Positions 32,288 to 40,491 of a DNA stretch of 64,000 bases are shown here, one piece after another (the first letter of the stretch is position 1; every line of letters starts with the position of its first letter). The notes beneath the pieces are model-generated. The model made no database searches. It was given only the letters and a program-made list of their open reading frames with translations, and had not been told where the DNA came from. Where the stretch lies: the NCBI GenBank assembly GCA_050633465.1, contig JBOEGO010000029.1, forward strand, positions 45,572 to 109,571, in the 5' to 3' direction. The translations under genes were made by a program, and so were the position numbers. The DNA is from UBA3069 sp050633465. GTDB taxonomy: Bacteria; Pseudomonadota; Alphaproteobacteria; Rhodobacterales; Rhodobacteraceae.

Positions 32288-33109
32288 ATGTTTCAACAGC
32301 GCAGACCTGATTCGGGCTTTCAATCGGCCCTGACCATCGCCGAACTGGTGTATCATTCGATCGTGCGCAGCGTTCGAAAGACACATAATAATGCACTGAT
32401 GTCGATCCTGATGAACATGCTTCAGGTCGCGATTTTCGTGCTGGCGTTTTACGTGATGTTTTCACTGCTGGGGCTGCGGTCCTCGGCGCTGCGCGGTGAT
32501 TTCCTGCTGTATATTATGTCGGGGATTTTCCTTTACATGACGCATTCGAAAACGCTGGGCGCGGTGGTCGGGTCCGAAGGGCCGGCCAGCCCGATGATGC
32601 AGCACGCGCCAATGAATACCATCATTTCGATCATGTCAGCCGCGCTGGGCACGCTATATATTCAGGTGCTGTCGCTGTTCGTAATCCTGTTCATGTATGA
32701 TGTGGCGTTCACCCGTTTCACCATCGAGGATCCGATCGCCGCCTTTGGCTGTTTGCTGGTCGCGTGGTTTGTGGGGTTGGCGCTGGGTGTGGTTTTGCTG
32801 GCCATAAAACCGTGGTTTCCCACAGCTGTGGGCGTTTTTTCAACCATCTACCAGCGGGCCAATATGATCGCATCGGGCAAGATGTTCGTTGCAAACACCC
32901 TGCCCGGTTACATGTTGGCCATGTTTGACTGGAACCCCCTGTTCCACTGTATCGACCAGTCACGCGGGCACGTGTTTATCAATTACGAGCCGCGCTATTC
33001 GTCACTGCCCTATGCGATTTGGGTGGGGGTGATTTTGCTTATGGTCGGGTTGATGGGCGAATTTTACACCCGTCGTCATGCCTCGCTCAGCTGGAGCGCG
33101 CGGCGCTAA
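32288..33109 (+). CDS. ABC-2 type polysaccharide export permease (KpsM-like), without adjacent ATPase
   Basis: The 273-residue protein has an N-terminal amphipathic part and six hydrophobic segments, with FLLYIMSGIFLYMTHSKT and the C-terminal WNPLFHCIDQSRGHVFINYEP typical of capsule or O-antigen exporters. It should form a pore with an ATPase such as KpsT, but none is encoded nearby. It is divergent from cysQ across 128 bp and stands alone on the plus strand. Probably exports the Kdo-linked or sulfated glycan produced by the neighbouring enzymes. Confidence 0.82.
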   Translation: MFQQRRPDSGFQSALTIAELVYHSIVRSVRKTHNNALMSILMNMLQVAIFVLAFYVMFSLLGLRSSALRGDFLLYIMSGIFLYMTHSKTLGAVVGSEGPASPMMQHAPMNTIISIMSAALGTLYIQVLSLFVILFMYDVAFTRFTIEDPIAAFGCLLVAWFVGLALGVVLLAIKPWFPTAVGVFSTIYQRANMIASGKMFVANTLPGYMLAMFDWNPLFHCIDQSRGHVFINYEPRYSSLPYAIWVGVILLMVGLMGEFYTRRHASLSWSARR

Positions 33110-33115
33110 CACCGG

Positions 33116-33733
33116 CTAATCCACCACACGACAAGTCAGATTGATCCGCCCGCCGTTCGGCAGCAAGGTGGATGAACCGAACCTGATCCGGTCAACCCCG
33201 TGGAATTTCAGCCGCGCACCGCCCCCCATAACCACCACATCGCCCGATTTCAGCCAGATCGATTCGGTTTTGCCACCGCGTGTGTCGTTGCCCATGCGAA
33301 ACAGCCCCTCATCCCCCAGCGATATGGACAACACCGGCCATGTGAAATCGGCCTCGTCATTGTCCTGATGCATGCCCATGCGTGCGCCTTCGCCATAGTA
33401 ATTGACCAAACAGCAATCGGGCATACGGTCCGGCGACACCAGATCGCGCCACAAATCCGTGACCACATCGGGAATTGCTGGCCAATCACCACCCTGCGGG
33501 TGCTGGCGTTCATACCGATACCCGCGCTGATCCGAATACCAGCCATAGCGCCCGGCAGATGTCATACGCACGCTCATCGCTTTGCCCGCCCCTGTTCGGG
33601 GCGAAAACAATGGCGCGTCGCGGCCAACACGACGCAAATCTGCGACCAGCGCCTGTTGCGCGGGGCGATCCAGCACCCCCTGAAAAATACGGAAGCCGCG
33701 AATTGTCAGCGTTTCCTTGGCCGTTTCTGGCAA
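33116..33733 (-). CDS. alkB: AlkB-type alpha-ketoglutarate-dependent DNA repair dioxygenase
   Basis: The TTG at 33733 follows GGAGAGG at good spacing and gives 205 residues. Iron ligands appear as MHQDNDEADF (His, Asp) and KFHGVDRI (His), and the 2-oxoglutarate Arg as RINLTCR. The enzyme removes methyl groups from 1-meA and 3-meC by oxidation. A more upstream TTG at 33766 is possible but the added residues are not family-like. It stands alone, convergent with the ABC permease gene. Confidence 0.87.
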   Translation of the reverse strand: MPETAKETLTIRGFRIFQGVLDRPAQQALVADLRRVGRDAPLFSPRTGAGKAMSVRMTSAGRYGWYSDQRGYRYERQHPQGGDWPAIPDVVTDLWRDLVSPDRMPDCCLVNYYGEGARMGMHQDNDEADFTWPVLSISLGDEGLFRMGNDTRGGKTESIWLKSGDVVVMGGGARLKFHGVDRIRFGSSTLLPNGGRINLTCRVVD

Positions 33734-33803
33734 ATTTTCCTCTCCTCTCAACCACTCTTTCAACAAAATAACGCAGATTCCCGAAATCGTCGGGGTTGCA
33801 ACG

Positions 33804-33835
33804 CTTGCAGGGGCAAAATGCCGTCCTTATATACG
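33804..33835 (+). promoter_or_regulatory. Probable heat-shock (sigma-32/RpoH) promoter of dnaK
   Basis: CTTG (33804-33807) and CTTATATACG (33826-33835), separated by 18 bases, match the alphaproteobacterial RpoH pattern CTTG-N17/18-CYTATNTNNG at all defined positions. It lies 124 bp upstream of the dnaK start. Confidence 0.6.
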
Positions 33836-33958
33836 CTCCGATACGTGCTGTAGGGGCCGCAATGCGGCGGGCCATGACAGTATGAAACGAAATCGGGGCT
33901 GGATGCCATAACGGGTCTTTGCCTCGCACCATCGCCTTAACTTGAAAGGGATCAAATA

Positions 33959-35881
33959 ATGGCCAAAGTCATCGGTATTGACCTCGGAACCACCAACTCC
34001 TGCGTTGCCATCATGGATGGTTCGCAACCCCGCGTCATCGAAAACTCGGAAGGTGCGCGCACCACACCGTCGATCGTCGCGTTCACAGATAACGAACGTC
34101 TGGTCGGCCAGCCCGCCAAACGTCAGGCTGTGACCAACCCCAGCAACACCATTTTCGGCGTGAAACGTCTGGTTGGCCGCCGTGCGGATGATGCGCATCT
34201 GGCCAAAGACAAGAAAAACCTGCCCTTCGATGTTATCGATGGTGGCAATGGCGATGCATGGGTGCAGGCTGGCGGTGAAAAATATTCACCTTCGCAAATC
34301 TCGGCTTTCATCCTTGGTAAGATGAAGGAAACCGCCGAAAGCTACCTTGGCGAAGACGTGACACAGGCCGTGATCACCGTGCCCGCCTATTTCAACGATG
34401 CCCAACGCCAGGCCACCAAAGACGCCGGTAAAATCGCCGGGCTCGAAGTGCTGCGCATCATCAACGAACCAACCGCGGCCGCGCTGGCCTATGGTCTGGA
34501 CAAAGAAGAGAGCCACACCATCGCGGTCTATGACCTTGGCGGCGGCACCTTCGACGTGACCATTCTGGAAATCGACGACGGTTTGTTCGAAGTAAAATCG
34601 ACCAACGGCGACACCTTCCTTGGTGGCGAAGATTTCGACATGCGCATCGTCAACTATCTGGCGGACGAGTTCAAAAAAGAACACGGCGTGGACCTGACCA
34701 AGGACAAAATGGCGCTGCAACGCCTGAAAGAGGCGGCTGAAAAGGCCAAGATCGAACTGTCCTCCTCCAGCCAGACAGAAATCAACCAGCCGTTCATTTC
34801 GATGGACAGCGCCAGCGGTCAGCCGCTGCACATGGTTATGAAACTGACCCGTGCCAAACTGGAAAGCCTGGTCAACGACCTGATCAAATCGTCGATCAAA
34901 CCCTGCCAGGCCGCATTGAAAGACGCAGGCCTGACCACCAAGGACATCGACGAAGTGGTGCTGGTGGGCGGTATGACCCGCATGCCCAAAGTGATCGAGG
35001 AAGTAACCAAATTTTTCGGCAAGGAGCCGCACAAAGGTGTGAACCCTGACGAAGTCGTTGCCATGGGTGCCGCCATTCAGGCCGGTGTTCTGCAAGGCGA
35101 CGTAAAAGACGTGGTTCTGCTGGACGTGACCCCGCTGTCGCTGGGTATTGAAACGCTGGGCGGCGTGTTCACCCGTCTGATTGATCGCAACACCACGATC
35201 CCGACCAAAAAATCGCAGGTGTTTTCCACCGCCGAGGACAGCCAGTCGGCTGTGACCATCCGCGTGTTCCAAGGCGAACGCGAAATGGCCGCAGACAATA
35301 AAATTCTTGGCCAGTTCAACCTGGAAAACATCCCGCCTGCCCCGCGTGGCATGCCCCAGATCGAAGTGACCTTTGACATCGATGCCAACGGCATCGTGTC
35401 GGTGGGCGCCAAGGACAAAGGCACCGGCAAAGAGCAGCAGATCACCATTCAGGCTTCGGGTGGTTTGTCCGATGACGACATCGAACAAATGGTCAAAGAC
35501 GCCGAAGAAAACGCCGATGCGGATAAATCCCGCAAGGAGTTGGTCGAGGCCAAGAACCAGGCAGAAAGCCTGATCCATTCCACCGAAAAGTCGATGGAAG
35601 AGCATGCCGATAAGGTGGACCCGACCACGGTCGAAGCCATCGAACTGGCCATCGCCGCGCTGAAGGACGAATTGGAAACCGAAGACGCCGAAAAAATCAA
35701 ATCCGGCATCCAGAACGTGACCGAAGCATCCATGAAGCTGGGCGAAGCCATCTATAAGGCCAGCATGGAAGAAGGCGACAGCGAAAGCCCCATTGATGAC
35801 CCCGATGCGGGCCACGCGGGCGGTGATGATGACATCGTCGATGCCGATTTCGAAGACCTCGACGACGAAAAACGTTCGTAA
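33959..35881 (+). CDS. dnaK: Chaperone DnaK (Hsp70)
   Basis: The 640-residue protein starts VIGIDLGTTNSCVAIMDG and contains VYDLGGGTFDVTILE and VVLVGGMTRMPKVIE, the three Hsp70 signatures, plus the substrate-binding domain with VTPLSLGIETLGG. The C terminus is short and acidic, ending DDEKRS. It works with DnaJ, encoded 74 bp downstream, and GrpE. A RpoH-type promoter precedes it. Confidence 0.98.
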   Translation: MAKVIGIDLGTTNSCVAIMDGSQPRVIENSEGARTTPSIVAFTDNERLVGQPAKRQAVTNPSNTIFGVKRLVGRRADDAHLAKDKKNLPFDVIDGGNGDAWVQAGGEKYSPSQISAFILGKMKETAESYLGEDVTQAVITVPAYFNDAQRQATKDAGKIAGLEVLRIINEPTAAALAYGLDKEESHTIAVYDLGGGTFDVTILEIDDGLFEVKSTNGDTFLGGEDFDMRIVNYLADEFKKEHGVDLTKDKMALQRLKEAAEKAKIELSSSSQTEINQPFISMDSASGQPLHMVMKLTRAKLESLVNDLIKSSIKPCQAALKDAGLTTKDIDEVVLVGGMTRMPKVIEEVTKFFGKEPHKGVNPDEVVAMGAAIQAGVLQGDVKDVVLLDVTPLSLGIETLGGVFTRLIDRNTTIPTKKSQVFSTAEDSQSAVTIRVFQGEREMAADNKILGQFNLENIPPAPRGMPQIEVTFDIDANGIVSVGAKDKGTGKEQQITIQASGGLSDDDIEQMVKDAEENADADKSRKELVEAKNQAESLIHSTEKSMEEHADKVDPTTVEAIELAIAALKDELETEDAEKIKSGIQNVTEASMKLGEAIYKASMEEGDSESPIDDPDAGHAGGDDDIVDADFEDLDDEKRS

Positions 35882-35902
35882 TCGTCGTAGTCGGAACCTC
35901 TG

Positions 35903-35927
35903 GGGCCGGTCCTTGCCGGACCGGCCC
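35903..35927 (+). promoter_or_regulatory. dnaK-dnaJ intercistronic hairpin
   Basis: GGGCCGGTCC (35903-35912) pairs perfectly with GGACCGGCCC (35918-35927) with loop TTGCC. It lies in the 74-bp gap between dnaK and dnaJ. No T run follows. It may act as a partial terminator or as a processing or stability element that sets the DnaK:DnaJ ratio. Confidence 0.55.
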
Positions 35928-35955
35928 TATCCGTTCCTGAGAGGGGGGAAACCCA

Positions 35956-37119
35956 ATGTCGAAACGTGACTATTACGATGTGCTTGGCATCCAAAAAGGC
36001 GCCAACGCGGACGAGATCAAGAAAGCCTATCGCACCAAAGCGAAAGAGCTGCACCCGGATCGCAATGCCGACAATCCCGATGCCGAGAACAAGTTCAAAG
36101 AGGCCAACGAGGCCTATGAGGTTCTGAAGGACGCCGAGAAAAAGGCCGCCTATGACCGCTATGGCCATGCTGCATTTGATGGCGGCATGGGCGGCGGTGG
36201 TCGACCCGGTGGCGGCTTTGGCGGTCAACCCGGACAGGGCGATTTTTCGAGCGCGTTTTCCGATGTGTTCGATGATCTGTTCGGTGATTTCATGGGTGGA
36301 CGTGGCGGTGGCGGCGGTGGACGCCCGCGTGCGGCACGCGGCGCCGACCTGCGCTATAATCTGCGCGTCACCTTAGAAGAAGCCTTTTCCGGCCTGCATA
36401 AAAACATCAATGTGCCAACCTCGGTTCCCTGTGATTCCTGCGAAGGGTCCGGTGCCGAAGGCGGTGCTGAACCCACCACCTGCCCCACCTGTTCCGGCAT
36501 GGGTAAGGTGCGGGCGCAGCAGGGTTTTTTCACGGTGGAACGCACCTGTCCGACCTGTTCGGGCATGGGTCAGATCATCCAGAACCCGTGTAAATCCTGT
36601 GGCGGTCAGGGCCGTGTGCAAAAAGATCGCGCGCTTTCGGTGAACATTCCGGCCGGTGTCGAAACCGGCACCCGCATCCGTCTGTCTGGCGAAGGCGAAG
36701 CAGGCCTGCGCGGCGGTCCCTCTGGTGATCTGTATATCTTTATCGAGGTCGCCACGCATGAGATATTCGAGCGCGACGGAACCAACCTGTTTTGCCGTGT
36801 GCCCAGCTCGATGGCGACAGCGGCGCTGGGTGGCGATATCGAGGTCCCGACCATTGATGGTGGTCGTTCGCGTGTGAAAATCCCGGCAGGCAGCCAATCC
36901 GGCCGTCAAATGCGCCTGCGTGGCAAAGGCATGCCTGCACTGCGCGGCGGCGGATCGGGCGACATGTTTATCGAACTGGCGGTGGAAACGCCAGTAAACC
37001 TGACCAGCCGCCAAAAAGAGTTGCTGCAAGAGTTCGAAGACCTGTCCGAGGACAATAACCCGGAAAGTTCGACTTTCTTTAAGTCTGTCAAAAACTTCTG
37101 GGACAGCATGAAGGGTTAA
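35956..37119 (+). CDS. dnaJ: Chaperone DnaJ (Hsp40)
   Basis: The 387-residue protein has a J domain with HPD in KELHPDRNADNP, a Gly-rich linker (about 75-135), four CxxCxGxG zinc motifs (CDSCEGSG, CPTCSGMG, CPTCSGMG, CKSCGGQG) and the C-terminal substrate domains. It stimulates DnaK ATPase and delivers clients. It is followed by a strong shared terminator at 37136-37168. Confidence 0.98.
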   Translation: MSKRDYYDVLGIQKGANADEIKKAYRTKAKELHPDRNADNPDAENKFKEANEAYEVLKDAEKKAAYDRYGHAAFDGGMGGGGRPGGGFGGQPGQGDFSSAFSDVFDDLFGDFMGGRGGGGGGRPRAARGADLRYNLRVTLEEAFSGLHKNINVPTSVPCDSCEGSGAEGGAEPTTCPTCSGMGKVRAQQGFFTVERTCPTCSGMGQIIQNPCKSCGGQGRVQKDRALSVNIPAGVETGTRIRLSGEGEAGLRGGPSGDLYIFIEVATHEIFERDGTNLFCRVPSSMATAALGGDIEVPTIDGGRSRVKIPAGSQSGRQMRLRGKGMPALRGGGSGDMFIELAVETPVNLTSRQKELLQEFEDLSEDNNPESSTFFKSVKNFWDSMKG

Positions 37120-37135
37120 GCCCCTTTGATATGGT

Positions 37136-37168
37136 AAAACGCCCCGTTCCCCAGGTTCGGGGCGTTTT
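37136..37168. terminator. Bidirectional terminator between dnaJ and kdsA
   Basis: AAAACGCCCC (37136-37145) pairs with GGGGCGTTTT (37159-37168) across a 13-base loop. A and T runs at both ends allow termination of the plus-strand dnaJ and the minus-strand kdsA transcripts. Confidence 0.9.
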
Positions 37169-37171
37169 GAT

Positions 37172-38005
37172 TCAGGCGATCCGGTCTTTGTATAGCGCGT
37201 CAAAGGCCCGTAAATCGGCAATGAGCGCGCCCATTTGATCCACCGGAATCATATTCGGCCCGTCCGATGGCGCGGTGTCGGGGTCTTGGTGCGTTTCGAT
37301 AAACAGGCCTGAAACACCCACCGAACAGGCCGCCCGCGCCAACACCGGCGCGAATTCTCGCTGCCCGCCGGATGATGTGCCCTTACCGCCCGGCTGCTGC
37401 ACCGAATGTGTCGCGTCGAAAATCACGGGCCAGCCTGTTGCGGCCATCGTCGGCAACCCGCGAAAATCAGTGACTAAGGCATTGTAACCAAAGGATGTTC
37501 CGCGTTCGCACAGCATGATGTTTTCATTGCCGGTGCTTTCAACCTTTGCCGCGACATGCTCCATGTCCCATGGCGCAAGGAACTGCCCCTTTTTAATGTT
37601 GATCACCGCGCCGGTTTTGCCTGCCGCCAACAACAGATCGGTTTGACGGCACAAAAACGCAGGAATTTGCAGGATATCGCAGACTTCGGCGGCGGGGGCG
37701 CAATGGCTTGCCTCGTGAACGTCGGTCAACACCGGGCAGCCGAATTCGCGCTTGATTGTCGCCAACACCTCCAGCCCTTTTTCCATGCCCAACCCGCGTG
37801 TCGCGTTCAATGACGAACGGTTGGCCTTGTCATAGCTGGCCTTGAACACGAATCGGGTTCCGGTTGGCGCACATGCCTCGGCGATTTTTTCGGCCATCAT
37901 GCGGGCGTGATCCAGGCTTTCTAACTGGCACGGGCCAGTGATCAAAAAGATCGGGTTTTTTCCGCCCACAGCAATGTCGCCAATTTTAACAATTTTCTGG
38001 GTCAT
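37172..38005 (-). CDS. kdsA: 3-deoxy-8-phosphooctulonate synthase
   Basis: The 277-residue protein has FLITGPCQLES, the KASYDKANRSS loop, KKGQFLAPWDM, and VIFDATHSVQQPGG, all KdsA hallmarks. It condenses phosphoenolpyruvate with arabinose 5-phosphate. kdsD, which makes arabinose 5-phosphate, is directly upstream (9 bp gap), so substrate supply and use are co-expressed. Confidence 0.95.
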   Translation of the reverse strand: MTQKIVKIGDIAVGGKNPIFLITGPCQLESLDHARMMAEKIAEACAPTGTRFVFKASYDKANRSSLNATRGLGMEKGLEVLATIKREFGCPVLTDVHEASHCAPAAEVCDILQIPAFLCRQTDLLLAAGKTGAVINIKKGQFLAPWDMEHVAAKVESTGNENIMLCERGTSFGYNALVTDFRGLPTMAATGWPVIFDATHSVQQPGGKGTSSGGQREFAPVLARAACSVGVSGLFIETHQDPDTAPSDGPNMIPVDQMGALIADLRAFDALYKDRIA

Positions 38006-38014
38006 ATTCGCCTT

Positions 38015-38980
38015 TCAGGCCACGCCAGCGCGCAGCAGGTCATGGATATGCAAAATGCCAAGCGGGCGGTTTTCATCATCCACCACCACCAGCACGTTGA
38101 TTTTTTTGTCATTCAAAATCGCCAAAGCCGATGCTGCCAATTCGGTCGGCCCGACGGTGATCGGATTGCGGGTTGCGACCTCGCCTGCGGTGGCGCCCTG
38201 CAACCGATCCAGATGGCGACGCAAATCGCCATCAGTCACTATTCCAGCCAGTTTTCCGTTTTCAACCACGGCTGTCATGCCGAAACCCTTGGCGCTCATT
38301 TCAATCAGTGCATCCGCCATCGGTGCATTCGCGGGGACAGTTGGAACCCGATCCGCGCCATGCATCAGCTGCGCGACGCTGGCCATTTGCGCCCCCAGCT
38401 TGCCGCCAGGGTGAAAGGTTGCGAAATGTTCAGGTTGAAAGCCGCGCCGCTCCATCAGGGCAACAGCCAGTGCATCGCCCAGCGCCAATGTCAGCGTGGT
38501 GGATGTGGTTGGCGCCATGCCAATCGCGCAGGCTTCGGGCGCGTCGGGCAGCAACAACCGGAAATCTGCGGCGCGCATCAAAGTGGAATCCATGCGCCGT
38601 GACACCCCGATCAACGGAATTTTGAACCGCCGGGTATGGGCAACCACATCCCCCAATTCGGTGGTTTCCCCCGAGTTAGACAATAAAACACACACATCCT
38701 GTGGTGTGATCATGCCCAAATCGCCGTGGCTTGCCTCTGCTGGATGCACGAACATTGATGGCGTGCCCGTAGATGCCAAAGTCGCGGAAATTTTATGCCC
38801 GACATGGCCCGATTTGCCCATGCCCGACACAATCACACGGCCTTTGGATTCCAAGATCAGGTCGATTACCGGTTTGAAATCGGGGGGCAAATTATCGGCC
38901 AGTTGCAGCAGGGCGTCGGCCTCGGTCCGTAAAACACGGGCCGCGCTGGCCAGCACATCAATGTCATTATTCGCGTTCAT
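38015..38980 (-). CDS. kdsD: Arabinose-5-phosphate isomerase, KdsD/KpsF type
   Basis: From the ATG at 38980 the protein has 321 residues: a SIS domain (GRVIVSGMGKSGHVGHKISA; LLSNSGETTELGDVVAH) followed by two CBS domains (about 195-321). It converts ribulose 5-phosphate to arabinose 5-phosphate for Kdo synthesis. ATGs at 38998 and an alternative start at 39043 are possible but add unconserved residues. In many Rhodobacterales a kdsD gene sits between rnd and lptC; here it is with kdsA. Confidence 0.88.
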   Translation of the reverse strand: MNANNDIDVLASAARVLRTEADALLQLADNLPPDFKPVIDLILESKGRVIVSGMGKSGHVGHKISATLASTGTPSMFVHPAEASHGDLGMITPQDVCVLLSNSGETTELGDVVAHTRRFKIPLIGVSRRMDSTLMRAADFRLLLPDAPEACAIGMAPTTSTTLTLALGDALAVALMERRGFQPEHFATFHPGGKLGAQMASVAQLMHGADRVPTVPANAPMADALIEMSAKGFGMTAVVENGKLAGIVTDGDLRRHLDRLQGATAGEVATRNPITVGPTELAASALAILNDKKINVLVVVDDENRPLGILHIHDLLRAGVA

Positions 38981-39114
38981 TCGGTTTCGATCCGGCATTG
39001 AATTATCTGGCACGACACTAGCCAATGACAGGGGGAATGCCAATGTGCCTCGCGCCGTCTGTTCATATGCGAATAATGCGCATAAACTGACCTTTCAACC
39101 AGCCAGAGGCAACG

Positions 39115-40488
39115 ATGAATTCCCCCAGCAGTCTACTTCTGATGCTCAATATGGTCACCGCGATCTGGACCATCTTTGCCCCCGGCACATTGCCGACCTT
39201 ATTCGGCGCGGCGGCGGTGTTGGCGTTCTTTGCATACGAGTGGCGCGCGCTGGCGCGTGTTGGGCGAATTCTGGTGTGTTTGTGTCTGTTTTTGCCTGTA
39301 TTCTTGGCCTTCCGTCATGGCCTGCAGTTAAGCGTGATCACGGCAGCAATCGACCGCGCCGTGTTTCTGGCATTCTTCGTCACCTCGCTCAGTTTTCTTC
39401 AAAGCGCCGCGCGCAGTTCGCCCCTGATCCGGCGTTGCGGCGAGGCGGTGGTGAACCAGCCCCCCGGGCGGCGCTATACTGTGTTAACCATCGGCGGCGC
39501 ATTGTTCGGCGTTCTATTGAACCTTGGCACCATCAGCCTACTTGGCACGATGATCCGCGAAGGTGTCGACGCAGGCCGCCAAAAAACCGAAGACCGCGTA
39601 TCGGAAATCCGGTTGCAACGTATGACCTTGGCCATGCTGCGCGGGTTTTGTTCGATCCCGATGTGGTCGCCGATCACAGTGACCCTGGCGATCATTCTGG
39701 CGTCGCTGCCCGATATCACCTATTTTGATATTCTGCCTGTAGGGGTCACACTCACGGTAATCTATCTGGCCAGCGGCTGGGTGATCGACCGGTTAACATA
39801 TCCGCGTCCGGCCGCCGCAAATGTGGTAAAAGGCGCGCCCCTGATCACATTGCTGCCGCTGGTCGGGTTGGTTGTTCTCATCCCGACAGTGGCTTTTGTT
39901 TCGGCTCAATTGCTGAACATTTCGATGATCAGCGCCCTGCTGATCGCATTGCCCTTCATGGCTGCTGTTTGGATATTTTTCCAATCACAAGGGCAGGAAA
40001 ACAGGCTCAAACACGTGGGAAAACGGCTTTGGACTGACACCTTGCCCAGCTTGCCACAGATGCGCAGCGAGATCGCGATTTTCGCCGGATCCGGTTTTTT
40101 GGGCGTCATGGTGGTGCCATTGGTTGATACGGCCTGGCTTGGCGCGATGGTCACCGGCCTTGGGCTGCACGAAGGTTGGGTGCTGACGTTAACTTTTTGG
40201 GCGATTGCAGTTTGTTCTGCCATCGGGATCAACCCGATTATTTCCGTCACGCTGGCGGTCGAAGTGCTGCCAAGGCTGGATGGTTTACAGATTGCACCCC
40301 TATCCGTCGCAGTAATGGCGGTATCCGCATGGGCCGTAATTGTGAATTTTTCACCCTTTTCCGCAGCGGTTCGGATCGGGGGGCGCATCATTGACCGCGA
40401 CCCGATTCATATCGGGATGCGGTGGAATGCGGTTTTCGCTGTCACAATGATTATTATGCTATCGCTTGGGCTGCTCTTTTTTGGGTGA
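39115..40488 (+). CDS. Large polytopic membrane protein of unknown function
   Basis: The 457-residue protein has about 11-12 hydrophobic segments. Conserved-looking polar blocks are LLGTMIREGVDAGRQ, RGFCSIPMWSPITVTLA, INPIISVTLAVEVLP and NFSPFSAAVRIGGRI. The two proline-flanked, Ser/Thr-containing re-entrant-like blocks (WSPITVT, NPIISVT) recall ion-coupled transporters, but I cannot place it in a family. It is divergent from kdsD and ends 3 bp from the convergent xylB. It could be an organic-anion or amino-acid carrier. Confidence 0.6.
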   Translation: MNSPSSLLLMLNMVTAIWTIFAPGTLPTLFGAAAVLAFFAYEWRALARVGRILVCLCLFLPVFLAFRHGLQLSVITAAIDRAVFLAFFVTSLSFLQSAARSSPLIRRCGEAVVNQPPGRRYTVLTIGGALFGVLLNLGTISLLGTMIREGVDAGRQKTEDRVSEIRLQRMTLAMLRGFCSIPMWSPITVTLAIILASLPDITYFDILPVGVTLTVIYLASGWVIDRLTYPRPAAANVVKGAPLITLLPLVGLVVLIPTVAFVSAQLLNISMISALLIALPFMAAVWIFFQSQGQENRLKHVGKRLWTDTLPSLPQMRSEIAIFAGSGFLGVMVVPLVDTAWLGAMVTGLGLHEGWVLTLTFWAIAVCSAIGINPIISVTLAVEVLPRLDGLQIAPLSVAVMAVSAWAVIVNFSPFSAAVRIGGRIIDRDPIHIGMRWNAVFAVTMIIMLSLGLLFFG

Positions 40489-40491
40489 CGG

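Noticed and set aside
34286..35815. A 509-codon minus-strand open frame opposite dnaK
   Set aside because: It is a known artefact of highly biased dnaK codon use; the His/Phe-rich product has no family likeness.
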